50,924 bases of DNA, from positions 1 to 50,924 of the forward strand of contig JADGEZ010000013.1 of the NCBI GenBank assembly GCA_016744115.1, read 5' to 3'. A model generated the notes under the pieces. That model had not been told where the DNA came from, did no database searches, and saw nothing but the letters and a program-made list of their open reading frames with translations. Each line of letters starts with the position of its first letter. Within the stretch, counting starts at the first letter, position 1. The stretch is from Sulfurimonas sp. (GTDB lineage: Bacteria > Campylobacterota > Campylobacteria > Campylobacterales > Sulfurimonadaceae). The position numbers and the translations under genes are program-made. Positions 7,542 to 20,285 of the stretch are shown here, in pieces.

Positions 7542-8832
7542 ATGAACACAGACAATCAAGCATTAAAAATGCCCTCACATGATGATTCTTTAGTAATAAC
7601 ACTCGGTTTGAGTTTACTCTTTGTAGTATTTGTACTCATTGGTGGCTGGATGGGATTTGCTCCATTGGCTTCATCCTCGGTTGCGGTAGGGGAAGTATCT
7701 GCTGGTTTAGATAAAAAAACTATACAGCATTTAGAAGGTGGTAAAATCACAGCTATTTATGTAAAAGATGGTGATAAGGTTACAAAAGGTCAAATCTTAC
7801 TTAAACTTCGCGACATTCAAATTAAGGCGCAATTAAATATTTTATCATCTCAGTATCAAGATGCTATAGCTCTTTTTGCAAGGTTAGAAGCTCAAAGAGA
7901 TGAAATCACTAACATAATATTTCCTGCTGAGTTAGTGGATGAAAATGCAAGAAAAGATCAAGTGGCTATATTTAAAACAACTCTTAAAACGGTTCATGAT
8001 GAGAAGATTATTTCTCAAAATAAAATTCATCAATTAACAAATCAAATAAGCGGTTTATATTCGCTACTTCAAAGTAAGGAAAATAGACTTCTATCCATAA
8101 CAGAAGAAAAACTAGAATGGGAAGATTTGTATGAACAAAGACTAGCCGATAAGCAAAAAATAAGAGAACTCCAAAGAGAAACCTTAAGTATAAACGGTGA
8201 TATTGCAAACCAAAAAACAGAGATGCTTAGATTAAACGAGCAAATTTCTGAAACACAAGTTCATCAGTTTTTACGAGAAAAAGAGTTTAAAAAAGATGTT
8301 TTAGAAAGGTATGTTTCCACTAAGTCAGTTATTTCTGATTTAAAATCTAAGATTATCGCTAACCAAGATATTATAGATAGAACAAGTATATATTCTCCTA
8401 TTGATGGGACTATAGTTGGTTTTACGATGCATACGGTTGGGGGTATAGTTTCCCCTAGTAAACCCATACTCGAAATCATACCAAATGGTTCAAAGTTATT
8501 AGTAGTAGCACAGGTTCTAACTACAGATATTGATAAGGTTCGAATCGGCTTAGTAGCAGATGTCATGTTCTCTGCTTTTAATCTTAAAACAGTACATGTT
8601 ATCAGAGGAGAAGTTGTCCATGTCTCAGCAGATATATTCACAGATCAAGCAAGTAATATGCCGTATTATGAAGCAAAGATTGAAGTCACACCAGAGGGTA
8701 TAGAAGTTTTGAGGGAAAACAATTTTGTCTTAGTCTCAGGTATGCCAGCACAAGTTATGATTAACTTAGGTGATAGAACAGCTCTTAGTTACCTTGTTAA
8801 GCCATTTACAGAGATGCTCACAAGGAGTTTAA

Positions 8833-8843
<11 letters not shown>
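7542..8843 (+). CDS. Type I secretion membrane fusion protein (HlyD/PrtE/SapE family)
   Basis: Periplasmic adaptor linking the ABC transporter to the outer-membrane channel. From ATG 7542 the protein has 433 residues: a short cytoplasmic N-terminus, one membrane anchor (about 14-40), a first biotinyl-lipoyl half (HLEGGKITAIYVKDGDKV), a long coiled-coil hairpin (about 90-270), the second lipoyl half (IYSPIDGTIVGF) and a C-terminal beta-barrel (VLTTDIDKVRIGLVADVMF). The reading frame is open back to 7443, but AGGGAG 5 bp before ATG 7542 and the absence of homology upstream favour 7542, one base after the ABC stop. Its end overlaps the TolC-like gene by 11 bp. Confidence 0.92.
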
Positions 8844-12057
<3,214 letters not shown>

Positions 12058-12068
<11 letters not shown>

Positions 12069-13176
12069 AATAGCCATAGTCCATGATTGGTTAGTAACTG
12101 ACGCTGGAGCTGAAAAAGTTTTAAGCTCCCTCATTGATATTTATCCTAATGCTAGTATATATTCTTTGGTAAATTTTTTGACTGATAAAGAGAGAGAAAT
12201 AGTTTTACATTCAAAGTTTGTTAAAACTTCCTTTATTCAAAACTTACCATTTGCAAAAAAATATTTTAGAAATTATTTAGCCTTATTTCCTTGGGCAATT
12301 GAGAGTTTTAATCTATCTTCTTATGACTTGATTATTAGTAGTTCTTGGGCAGTTGCTAAGGGTGTGAAAAGTACCTCAAAGCAGCTGCATATATCTTATT
12401 GTCATACGCCTATTCGTTATGCTTGGGATATGTATGAAGAATATACGAAAAATCTAAAACAGCCAAAAAAATTCTTAGTTGAAAGAACCTTAAAATATTT
12501 ACAAAAATTTGATATGAGAACTTTAGATAGAGTAGATTATTTTATTGCTAACTCAAAATTTGTGCAAAATAGAATTAAAAATACTTATACGAGAGATTCT
12601 ATAGTGATATATCCACCCGTCGATGTCAAAAATTTTAAGTTGTGTGATACAAAAGAAGAATTTTATTTTACAGCCTCACGCCTAGTTCCTTATAAAAAAA
12701 CAAAACTTATAGTAGAAGCTTTTAACGAGATGGCAGATAAAAAGTTGCTTGTCATGGGAGATGGTGAGGAGTATGAGAGTATTGAAAAAATTGCAAATAA
12801 AAATATAGAAATTTTAGGTTATAAAGATAAATCTTGTATGATAAAATACATGCAAAAAGCAAAAGCATTTGTGTATGCAGCGATAGAAGATTTTGGAATA
12901 CTGCCAATAGAAGCAATGGCATGTGGAACACCAGTTATCGCTTTAAATGATGGAGGCACAGCCGAAACAGTAAACAACTTACATAATGGAATCCATTTTC
13001 AATATCAAACAAAAGAAGCAATTATAAAGGCTATCAAAAAGTTTGAAACTCAAAGTTTTAATCATCAAAATATATCTAAGAATGCACAAATATTTTCAGA
13101 TTTACGCTTCAAACAAGAGATAAAAGAGTTTATTGACAGTTCTTTAAAGTATAATCTATCTTATGAATACAAATAA
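12058..13176 (+). CDS. Family 4 glycosyltransferase (WbaZ-like)
   Basis: A 372-residue GT-B enzyme that probably adds mannose or a deoxy-mannose residue from a GDP-sugar during surface polysaccharide assembly. The N-terminus LKIAIVHDWLVTDAGAEKVL and the SYCHTPIRYAWDMYEEY segment match the WbaZ-like group. EDFGILPIEAMACGTPVIAL is the donor-site E-x7-E motif of GT4 enzymes. No membrane segment is present, so it acts at the inner face of the cytoplasmic membrane. The TTG start at 12058 overlaps the preceding reductase, and the next gene overlaps by 14 bp. The acceptor and linkage cannot be read from sequence. Confidence 0.88.
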
Positions 13177-14476
13177 AATCAACATATCAACATCTCTTTT
13201 ATTTTTAATCTTATTTTTAATAGATTTTCTTGCATTATTGACCTCCCTATGTTTAGCTATTTATCTAAAAGGTGAGATGCTGTATGAAAATATAGAAATT
13301 TATATTTGGATAATTGCTATATCTCTTTGTATGTTTTTGTATGAAAAAATCTATTTTGTGAGAAACGATTTTTGGGGTGATGCTAAGAGAATTATCAAAG
13401 GTTTAATTCTTTCATTTTTGATAGTATTTACAGTTTTAACACTTACAAAAATCTCAGGTGAATATTCCAGAACTCTTATTGTAAGCTTTTTTATTATCGC
13501 AGTTTTCCTAGTCCCTTTTTTTAAGAGAATTTTTAAAAGATTGTTGTTTAAGATAGTTTTTTTTCAGATTAAAGTTAAAGTCTTAGCAAAAGCAAGGCAG
13601 TTAGAAACTTTAAATAATGAGATAAAAAATAACTGGTATTTTGGATTTGAGAATAATGATGATACTTATGAAATGATAATTATCTCTTCAAGAAATTTTA
13701 AAACATCGGAGTTAGAACAACTAATCAAAGAGCATAGTAAAGATACAAAAGATATTTATGTTATTCCTTATATGGATCATTTAGATTTTTCTCACGCTAG
13801 CATTATGGATTACTCAAACATTAGACTCTCAGCCATACATCTTGAAAATCGTTTATTAAATTATAAAAATACGCTTATAAAATATTTTTTTGAAAAAGTG
13901 CTTGTAATTTTGATTTTTCCTTTTGCCTTAGTCTTACATCTTTTTATATCTGCTTCTATAAAATTAAATTCTAAAGGAAGTGTTATATATAAACAAAAAA
14001 GACTTGGAAGTAATTCAAGAAAATTTTCTTGCTATAAGTACAGAACAATGTATGAAAATCAAGATATATTAGAAGTGTATTTAAAAGATAATCCAGATGA
14101 AATAGAGCATTACAAAAAATATCACAAGTATAAAAATGACCCTCGAATAACTTATATAGGAAGTTTTTTAAGAAATACATCCTTAGACGAATTTCCTCAA
14201 TTTTACAATATTTTAAGAGGGGATATGAATTTGATAGGTCCTAGACCTTATATGGTTGAAGAAGAAAATAGCATTGGGCAACTAAACAAAGAGATAATTC
14301 TTAAAGTAAAGCCAGGTATCACTGGTTTATGGCAGGTGAGTGGAAGAAATGAATTGACATTTAAGCAAAGAGTGAACTTAGACACTTGGTATATACAAAA
14401 TTGGTCTTTATGGATGGATTTTGTTATCTTTTTAAAGACTATTAAAGTTGTTCTCCTCAAGGTTGGTGCTAGATAA
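13163..14476 (+). CDS. Undecaprenyl-phosphate sugar phosphotransferase (WbaP/WcaJ-type polyprenyl glycosylphosphotransferase)
   Basis: Initiates lipid-linked glycan synthesis by moving a sugar-1-phosphate from a nucleotide sugar to undecaprenyl phosphate. The 437-residue protein has four N-terminal membrane segments (roughly within 1-125), a soluble middle domain, a re-entrant hydrophobic helix (LVILIFPFALVLHLFISASI) and the bacterial sugar transferase core: KQKRLGSNSRKFSCYKYRTM, the LDEFPQFYNILRGDM catalytic Asp-Glu segment, and LIGPRPYMVEEE with VKPGITGLWQVSGRN. The C-terminal WYIQNWSLWMDFVIFLKT is typical. It closes the eight-gene run; 54 bp separate it from gspG. Confidence 0.92.
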   Translation: MNTNKINISTSLLFLILFLIDFLALLTSLCLAIYLKGEMLYENIEIYIWIIAISLCMFLYEKIYFVRNDFWGDAKRIIKGLILSFLIVFTVLTLTKISGEYSRTLIVSFFIIAVFLVPFFKRIFKRLLFKIVFFQIKVKVLAKARQLETLNNEIKNNWYFGFENNDDTYEMIIISSRNFKTSELEQLIKEHSKDTKDIYVIPYMDHLDFSHASIMDYSNIRLSAIHLENRLLNYKNTLIKYFFEKVLVILIFPFALVLHLFISASIKLNSKGSVIYKQKRLGSNSRKFSCYKYRTMYENQDILEVYLKDNPDEIEHYKKYHKYKNDPRITYIGSFLRNTSLDEFPQFYNILRGDMNLIGPRPYMVEEENSIGQLNKEIILKVKPGITGLWQVSGRNELTFKQRVNLDTWYIQNWSLWMDFVIFLKTIKVVLLKVGAR

Positions 14477-14530
14477 ATTTAGATAGAATTTCAAATTAAT
14501 ATATACTCTCAATAATTAAAGGAAAAAAAT
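14477..14530 (+). promoter_or_regulatory. Probable promoter of the type II secretion operon (TATACT 14502-14507)
   Basis: The gap between the sugar transferase and gspG holds TATACT at 14502-14507 and an AAAGGAAAAA ribosome binding site just before ATG 14531. It is the only break of this kind between 4392 and the end of the secretion cluster. Confidence 0.4.
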
Positions 14531-14962
14531 ATGCAACAAAAAGCAAAAAAAGCATTTTCACTGATAGAACTTATGATAGTAATTGTGATTTTAGGGTCAC
14601 TCGCAGCATTAGTGATGCCAAATCTAATAGGTAAAGGTGAAGAAGCAAAAAGAAAATTAGTCTGTGTACAGATGAAAAGTATTTATAATGGTGCTTTAGA
14701 TATGTTTAAAATCGACAACAGTGTTTATCCATCTACAGAAGAAGGGTTAGAAGCCTTAGTTAAAAATCCAGATCCAGAGATGTATTTAAACTACTCTAAT
14801 CGTGGTTATTTTAAAGATAAAAAAATGCCTAAAGATTCTTGGGGTAAACCTTTTATCTACATTAATGATGAGGGTACTATAAATCTCATCTCTTTTGCAG
14901 CTGATAAAAAAGAGGGTGGAACAAATGAATCCTTAGACATTAAAATGAGTGAGTGTAAATAG
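14531..14962 (+). CDS. gspG: Type II secretion system major pseudopilin GspG
   Basis: Main subunit of the periplasmic pseudopilus that acts as a piston for substrate export. The 143-residue prepilin begins MQQKAKKA followed by FSLIELMIVIVIL; processing is expected after Ala8 with the conserved Glu at mature position 5. The GspG-specific globular signature YPSTEEGLEALVKNP and the later KDSWGKPFIYI are present. A single N-terminal hydrophobic helix anchors it before assembly. It is first in the operon, which suits the most abundant component. No prepilin peptidase gene is in the window. Confidence 0.93.
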   Translation: MQQKAKKAFSLIELMIVIVILGSLAALVMPNLIGKGEEAKRKLVCVQMKSIYNGALDMFKIDNSVYPSTEEGLEALVKNPDPEMYLNYSNRGYFKDKKMPKDSWGKPFIYINDEGTINLISFAADKKEGGTNESLDIKMSECK

Positions 14963-14975
14963 TTAATAGTTAAGT

Positions 14976-15512
14976 ATGTATATGAAAAAAGCATTTTCAC
15001 TCATAGAACTTCTTATAGTGGTTCTCATCATCGGAGTTATATACTCTATGGCAATTGGTACGATTAGAGGTGCTTCAGATACTAAGGCAAAAAAAGTAAA
15101 CCTTAAAAATCTAAAATATTACCTGCAATCTATCAAGTATGAGCAGAGTGTGAAGATTTTATGCTTAGATAATTGTAAGAGTTGTAGTCTTCTTGTAGAT
15201 GAAAAAAAAGATAAAGAACTTGATGAAAGTTTTGATATTTTAGTTGATGATACAGTAGAGATATATAGCTATGAGTATTTAACAGGTATGCAAGAAAAAG
15301 AGAAAGAAATTTTTTTTAACAAAGAAGAAGTTGAAGAGGATGTGTGCTTTTCTTATACGATAGATAAAAAAGGGATAGGTGATCAGGTGTATATAAGGTT
15401 TAAAGAAAAGGTATATGATTATACTCTTGACTCAGGATTTGTGAGTGTATATAACTCTTTAGAAGAAGCACAAGAAGCACAAGAAATCTTACGAGAAGAG
15501 TTGTTTCAATGA
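14976..15512 (+). CDS. Type II secretion minor pseudopilin (GspH-like position)
   Basis: A 178-residue prepilin-like protein: MYMKKA then FSLIELLIVVLIIGVIYSMA, giving a class III cleavage site after Ala6 and Glu at mature position 5. The remainder is acidic and contains a Cys pair region (CLDNCKSC). The globular part does not closely match a named minor pseudopilin by eye; GspH is inferred from order (G, H, F). Translation could begin at ATG 14976 or 14982; the latter gives the usual MKKAFSLIE. It overlaps gspF by 4 bp. Confidence 0.75.
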   Translation: MYMKKAFSLIELLIVVLIIGVIYSMAIGTIRGASDTKAKKVNLKNLKYYLQSIKYEQSVKILCLDNCKSCSLLVDEKKDKELDESFDILVDDTVEIYSYEYLTGMQEKEKEIFFNKEEVEEDVCFSYTIDKKGIGDQVYIRFKEKVYDYTLDSGFVSVYNSLEEAQEAQEILREELFQ

Positions 15513-16723
15513 TTTTTAAATACAAAGGCATTGATGCTAAGGGTAGAAAAGTATCTGACAAGATAGAAGCCTTGACATTAAGTGATGCTAAGTCAAAACT
15601 AAAACTAAAAAAAATAATTTATCAAAAGATACAAGAAGAAAGCCCTTCCATTTTTGCGAGTTTAAGTCTCAGTAGAAAATACAAGATTCCAGCCAAAGAG
15701 CTTTCGTCTTTGTCTCGTGAGCTTTCTATGTATATCCGTTCAGGTATAACTATCGTCTCCGCCTTAAAAATAGTCCAAACACATTATGAAAAAAATCCAA
15801 AAATGAAACTTTTTTTAACAACTTTAAGCACGCATTTAAATGAGGGAAAAAATTTCTATACAGCATTAGAGATGCAATCTGTAGTTATCTTGCCAGAATT
15901 TTTTAAACAGTCCATTAGAGTAAGTGAAAGTGGAGGTATCTTAGATGAGGTACTTTTGGAGTTATCAAGATTTTTAAAAGAGCAAGATAGGATTAACAAG
16001 GAGATTAAAGGGGCTTTTGCTTACCCCTCTTTTATGATTATTATCTCTTTACTGATGATTTCATTTATGTTGGCTTTTGTAGTACCTCAAATCACAGGAA
16101 TTTTTGAGAGTATGGGTCAAGAACTTCCTGCTCCTACGATTTTTGTTATCGCAATGGGAGATTTTTTTAATGATAATTTTACAAAAATTTTAGCGGCTAT
16201 CTTTGTATTTGTTGCCTTGTTTTTACTACTTATGAAAAAAAGTAAGATATTTGCTTATACCGTACACTCCATCCTTTTAAAATTACCTTTATTTGGAGAG
16301 ATTATCCAAAAAAGTGAACTTGCTAGGTTTTCATACATCGCTTCACTTTTAACTGCATCGGGTGTACCCTTTGTACAGACGATAAATCTAAGTACCGACA
16401 TTTTAAATAACCTTGTACTCAAAGAGATTTTTCTTAAAGCTTCAAAAAAAGTGGTAGAGGGAAAACTTTTGTCTCATGCTTTAAATGAACATGTAAAAAA
16501 AATTGACTATGCTTTTATACAGTCTATTGCCTTAGGGGAAGAAACATCTCAGGTAGTAAATGTTTTAACAAATATGTCTGAACTTTATTTTGAAGAAAAT
16601 AGAGATAAAATCAGCATGTTACTCACTCTTCTTGAACCCGCTTTAATGCTTTTTGTAGGAGGGGTAATAGGCTTCATAGTAGCTGCGATGTTACTTCCGA
16701 TATTTTCAATGAGCATAGGCTAA
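15509..16723 (+). CDS. gspF: Type II secretion inner membrane platform protein GspF
   Basis: Polytopic platform protein that couples the GspE ATPase to pseudopilus assembly. The 404-residue sequence has the two T2SSF repeats: LSRELSMYIRSGITIVSALK near residues 70-90 and ELARFSYIASLLTASGVPFVQTI in the second half. Three membrane segments are visible (about 170-190, 217-240 and 375-400). The N-terminal MIFKYKGIDAKGRKVSDKIEA is standard. The ATG overlaps the preceding gene in an ATGA arrangement and the stop is one base from the next start, so the genes are tightly coupled. Confidence 0.94.
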   Translation: MIFKYKGIDAKGRKVSDKIEALTLSDAKSKLKLKKIIYQKIQEESPSIFASLSLSRKYKIPAKELSSLSRELSMYIRSGITIVSALKIVQTHYEKNPKMKLFLTTLSTHLNEGKNFYTALEMQSVVILPEFFKQSIRVSESGGILDEVLLELSRFLKEQDRINKEIKGAFAYPSFMIIISLLMISFMLAFVVPQITGIFESMGQELPAPTIFVIAMGDFFNDNFTKILAAIFVFVALFLLLMKKSKIFAYTVHSILLKLPLFGEIIQKSELARFSYIASLLTASGVPFVQTINLSTDILNNLVLKEIFLKASKKVVEGKLLSHALNEHVKKIDYAFIQSIALGEETSQVVNVLTNMSELYFEENRDKISMLLTLLEPALMLFVGGVIGFIVAAMLLPIFSMSIG

Positions 16724-16724
16724 A

Positions 16725-17657
16725 GTGAAGAAAAAAAATGCGATAGCCCTAATCATTACCTTGATGTTTATCATATCTATGTCTGTAGCGATTGGGATAG
16801 GACTCAAGCAGGTAAACAAAGCCTCAAAATCTATGAGTGATGAAAAGTTTATGTTTCAAACAAGTATACTTTTAGAGGATATTTTACATATTTTGAAGAG
16901 TTCTAAAGAATTAGATATGATTAAAACACTAAGTTCAGATGCTGAAAAAATTGAAGTTTTTGCTACATTTTTGCATATGCCTATTCCTCCTATACCCTTT
17001 GATAATTCTGATATGCTAGTTAGCATTGAATTTAATAGTGCTAGATCAAAATTTAATATTAATAGCTTAGAAAATAATGAATCAAATATTACACAACTAG
17101 AGCAATTAGAGCACTTTAAAAGATATATGACTTGGAAAAAAGTGGGGCAAGAATATACCGATATTTTGTTAGATGCTAAGGGTGGATTAAAAGAAGATTT
17201 TAACTATAGGAGTGATTTGTTTAGTAATAACTCTCATTTAATTAGAAAAAGTATAAGCTCATTAGCACATTTAAAGGAGATTAATAAGTTCTATCTAAAC
17301 TCTTCTCATAATGTTAGGATAAATGATATAGATGGAGAAAATTTGTTTGATTTTTCTAATGATGATGATTATAAAATTGATTTAAACCATGCAACAAAAG
17401 AAACATTTGAGTTTTTACTCGCTTGTGATGAGTTAAGAGCGGAGCAATTAGTTGCAGAGGCAGGTGAATACTCTAATGTAGGTGACATGTTATTAAGTCC
17501 TAAAGAAAAGGAAAATTTAGAGAAGTTTGAAACAAGTTATTATGAACCATTCATAGATGTCACAATAGAGTTTGAAGAAAATAATAATAAAGCTATAATA
17601 CGATTTCAATACGATATAGAAGAAAAAAAAGGTTCTAACTTTGTTTATGAAATTTAA
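16725..17657 (+). CDS. gspK: Type II secretion minor pseudopilin GspK-like
   Basis: A 310-residue protein with an N-terminal hydrophobic segment (NAIALIITLMFIISMSVAIGIG) that lacks the usual Glu at position 5, as is normal for GspK, the pseudopilus tip subunit. The large globular part contains FNINSLENN and the segment IDLNHATKETFEFLLACDEL, resembling the helix-hairpin-helix-like T2SSK repeat. The start is GTG 16725, directly after the gspF stop. Size, order and the HhH-like repeat make GspK the best call; the globular domain is divergent. Confidence 0.78.
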   Translation: MKKKNAIALIITLMFIISMSVAIGIGLKQVNKASKSMSDEKFMFQTSILLEDILHILKSSKELDMIKTLSSDAEKIEVFATFLHMPIPPIPFDNSDMLVSIEFNSARSKFNINSLENNESNITQLEQLEHFKRYMTWKKVGQEYTDILLDAKGGLKEDFNYRSDLFSNNSHLIRKSISSLAHLKEINKFYLNSSHNVRINDIDGENLFDFSNDDDYKIDLNHATKETFEFLLACDELRAEQLVAEAGEYSNVGDMLLSPKEKENLEKFETSYYEPFIDVTIEFEENNNKAIIRFQYDIEEKKGSNFVYEI

Positions 17658-18570
17658 AGATGATTTGAGAACAATATTTTTAGACGAATATTCTGAGGTT
17701 TTTTCCTTAGAGGAGAAAGTAAATATTGTCTTATCTCCATCGCTTTATTGGATTAAAAAACTAGACTTGCCCCTCAAGTATTTGTATGAGGTGAAAAAGT
17801 TAATTCCTTCCTTATTTGAAGATATTTTACCTGAGGGAAACTACAGTTATACCGCTTATAAAAGTGATGATAAATATTTTATATTTGCCTATGAAGATAA
17901 GATAATATTAGACTTACTTCATGAAAAAGGTATCTCCTTATCGCAGGTAAATAATATCCATTTAGCTCAAAGTGAATTTCAAAATATAGATGCAGCACTT
18001 AAAATAAATAAGACACAAAGTATTTGCATAAAAGATGAACTTCTTATCTTAGTGCCATGTTGTTGGATTAAAGAAACAAGGTATATTGATTTTGATAATG
18101 AAAAACTCTCAAAACACACAATAGCCTTAGCAAAGTTTAACCATATTCTTGATAACAAAAGTCTTTATACACTAGGGATAATATTTTCAATAATGATTTT
18201 ACTCGTATCAGTAGAATGGTTTATCTCCTCGCAAAAAGTAAAGCAAATAAGGCAGGTAAAAGAAGAACTTTTTTCAAAATACAAGTTAAGACCAACAGTA
18301 CTACAAAACAAAGTCTTACTAAAAAAATATACAAAGTTACATAAAAGACAAATAAAAATTAGACAATATTTATCTTCCATCCTAGCCATGAGACTCAAAA
18401 CAGGATATAGTCTAACACTTATAAGTATAAAAAACAAACTTTTAAGTATAAACTTTAATATAAAAAATCAAGCTGATAAAAATACAATTCTAAAACTTTT
18501 AAAATCTAAAGAGATACAATTTAAGTCCTCTTCCAAAGATAATAAGCTTTTTGTGGAGATACAACTGTGA
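17641..18570 (+). CDS. gspL: Type II secretion protein GspL-like
   Basis: A 309-residue bitopic protein: a cytoplasmic N-terminal domain of about 175 residues, one membrane helix near 176-196 (LGIIFSIMILLVSVEWFIS), and a periplasmic ferredoxin-like tail. This is the plan of GspL, which ties the GspE ATPase to the inner-membrane platform; the cytoplasmic domain is shorter than in gammaproteobacteria. Translation may start at TTG 17641 (AAAGG eight bases upstream) or ATG 17647. Recognition is by architecture and position rather than by strong motifs. Confidence 0.7.
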   Translation: MFMKFKDDLRTIFLDEYSEVFSLEEKVNIVLSPSLYWIKKLDLPLKYLYEVKKLIPSLFEDILPEGNYSYTAYKSDDKYFIFAYEDKIILDLLHEKGISLSQVNNIHLAQSEFQNIDAALKINKTQSICIKDELLILVPCCWIKETRYIDFDNEKLSKHTIALAKFNHILDNKSLYTLGIIFSIMILLVSVEWFISSQKVKQIRQVKEELFSKYKLRPTVLQNKVLLKKYTKLHKRQIKIRQYLSSILAMRLKTGYSLTLISIKNKLLSINFNIKNQADKNTILKLLKSKEIQFKSSSKDNKLFVEIQL

Positions 18571-18968
18571 ATAAAATAAATCCATTATATGTAGGTATCT
18601 TTCTTATAGTTGTATTTATTGTTGTAAGCCTTAGCTTGAAATCTTCAAAAGAGGAATTACAAGAAACAAAGCTACTCTTACAAGAGACAAGAGAATTAGC
18701 GATAGAAGTATCAGAGTATAAAAAAATCTATGCTAAAAAAAGTAAGAAGTCCTTAGAAAAGATAGTGAAATTAGGAATATTAAAATCGGCAAATTTAGAG
18801 ATTAAAAAAAGTAAAAAATCAATGAGTATATTTTCAAAAAGTATGGATAAAAATGCACTTAATTACCTTATGGGAAAATTATTAAATAGCGCTTACAATA
18901 TAGAATCATTAAGAGTAAAAAAATTAAGTAATGAAAAAGTTAGTTTATATGTGGAGATAAAATGGTAA
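18567..18968 (+). CDS. gspM: Type II secretion protein GspM-like
   Basis: A 133-residue protein with one N-terminal membrane helix (about 7-24), a Lys/Glu-rich coiled-coil stretch (25-75) and a small periplasmic domain ending in YVEIKW. The plan and the position after GspL match GspM, which pairs with GspL through ferredoxin-like domains. The GTG start at 18567 overlaps the gspL stop (GTGA) and is preceded by GGAGA. Sequence conservation in this family is very low, so the call is mainly contextual. Confidence 0.65.
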   Translation: MNKINPLYVGIFLIVVFIVVSLSLKSSKEELQETKLLLQETRELAIEVSEYKKIYAKKSKKSLEKIVKLGILKSANLEIKKSKKSMSIFSKSMDKNALNYLMGKLLNSAYNIESLRVKKLSNEKVSLYVEIKW

Positions 18969-19495
18969 AGAAATTTTTCAAATCAGTATTGTATTTTTTA
19001 TTTTTTATTGTATCTCTTATGTATCTTACACCAAAAGTAAATATATACTATTTATTAGAACAAAAATTAAAACCATTCGGCGTGATAGTCTCAAAAGAAG
19101 ACCTAGAAGATACAGGATACAATCTTAACATAGAAAATTTACATGTATCGTATAAAGAGATAAAGAGTTTGAAAATATCTAAGATGGAGTGTAATATTTT
19201 TGCTTTTTACAATAGCATAAATATTAAAGATATAGAGTTAGCCAAGGCTTTAAGCTCTTTTCTTCCAAGAAAAATAAAAGATGTGAAGATTAGCTATAGT
19301 ATTGTAAATCCATTGAATATTTTTGCAAGTGCTAAGGGAGAGTTTGGAGATTTAGAAGCTGAGTTTAACCTATCAGAGTTTAGGCTACACCTTAACTTAA
19401 AACCATCAAAACTGATGCTTCACTCTTACGAAAACACTTTAAATAACATGAAAAAAACTCAAAATGGAGACTATACTTATGATCAAAGTTTCTAA
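18962..19495 (+). CDS. Type II secretion protein GspN-like
   Basis: A 177-residue protein with an N-terminal signal or anchor helix (KSVLYFLFFIVSLMYLTP) and a beta-rich remainder built around repeated 'IKDVKISYSIVNPLNIFASAK'-like strands. Position between M and C and the beta-strand pattern suggest GspN, an optional inner-membrane or periplasmic component, but similarity is weak by eye. ATG 18962 has GGAGA upstream and overlaps the previous gene; the end overlaps gspC. Confidence 0.55.
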   Translation: MVKKFFKSVLYFLFFIVSLMYLTPKVNIYYLLEQKLKPFGVIVSKEDLEDTGYNLNIENLHVSYKEIKSLKISKMECNIFAFYNSINIKDIELAKALSSFLPRKIKDVKISYSIVNPLNIFASAKGEFGDLEAEFNLSEFRLHLNLKPSKLMLHSYENTLNNMKKTQNGDYTYDQSF

Positions 19496-20285
19496 GTCAG
19501 TACTTCTTCATCTGCTCATAAAACTTTTAATAATTTTTGTACTTGCGAAAATCATTTCACTTCTAAGCTTATGGTATCTACCAAGTGATGGAGTAGAGTT
19601 AAGTCAAAAAACAAGTAAGAAAGTTGAATATAGGCGAATTGATTTTAAAAATATGATAAAAGGCTCAGATACGCAAAATAATGTAGAGCAAAGTACTATT
19701 AGTTCTAGTAATGTAAGTATTACAAATATGTTTTTAAAGGGTTTATATGGTCTAGGAGATTCAGGTTATGCAATTTTGGCATTAAAAAATACTCCAAACA
19801 AGGCCTCTATTATAGCTGTTGGAGAGGAGTTTTCCTCATATAAATTAACTTTTATTAAAAATAATGGAGTTGTATTTACTAAAAATTTTAAAGAATATGT
19901 TTTATACTTTAAAGAGATGAAAGATTCTTCTCATGTAAAAAGAGTGCAAAAAAAATTCTTTGAAGAAGAAAGTACACAAATATCTAGGACGGATATAAAA
20001 TACTATTCTAAAAATCCCAAACAAATGTGGAAAGATATTAGCTTAACAGATTATAAGCAAAATAATAAACTCATAGGATTTAGGATTACAAGAATTAAAA
20101 AAGAGTCTAAGTTCGCTACATTGGGACTTAAGGCTCAAGATATAATTATTAGTGTAAATAATGTTGCATTAACATCTTATAAAGAAGTGTTTGATATCTA
20201 CAACAAACTAGCTAAACTTCAAACTATTCAAATAATAGTACTAAGAAACAAAGAAGAAAAGGAATTTATATATGAAATCAATTAA
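19479..20285 (+). CDS. gspC: Type II secretion protein GspC-like, with PDZ domain
   Basis: Links the inner-membrane platform to the secretin. From ATG 19479 the protein has 268 residues: a membrane anchor (about 8-32), a homology region recognisable from the GLYGLGDSGYAILALKNTP and KASIIAVGEEF segments, and a C-terminal PDZ domain (LIGFRITRIKKESKFATLGL, QDIIISVNNVALTS). An upstream ATG at 19464 is possible, but GGAGA (19466-19470) eight bases before 19479 favours the shorter form. It overlaps both neighbours. The HR-PDZ arrangement is diagnostic of GspC. Confidence 0.85.
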   Translation: MIKVSKSVLLHLLIKLLIIFVLAKIISLLSLWYLPSDGVELSQKTSKKVEYRRIDFKNMIKGSDTQNNVEQSTISSSNVSITNMFLKGLYGLGDSGYAILALKNTPNKASIIAVGEEFSSYKLTFIKNNGVVFTKNFKEYVLYFKEMKDSSHVKRVQKKFFEEESTQISRTDIKYYSKNPKQMWKDISLTDYKQNNKLIGFRITRIKKESKFATLGLKAQDIIISVNNVALTSYKEVFDIYNKLAKLQTIQIIVLRNKEEKEFIYEIN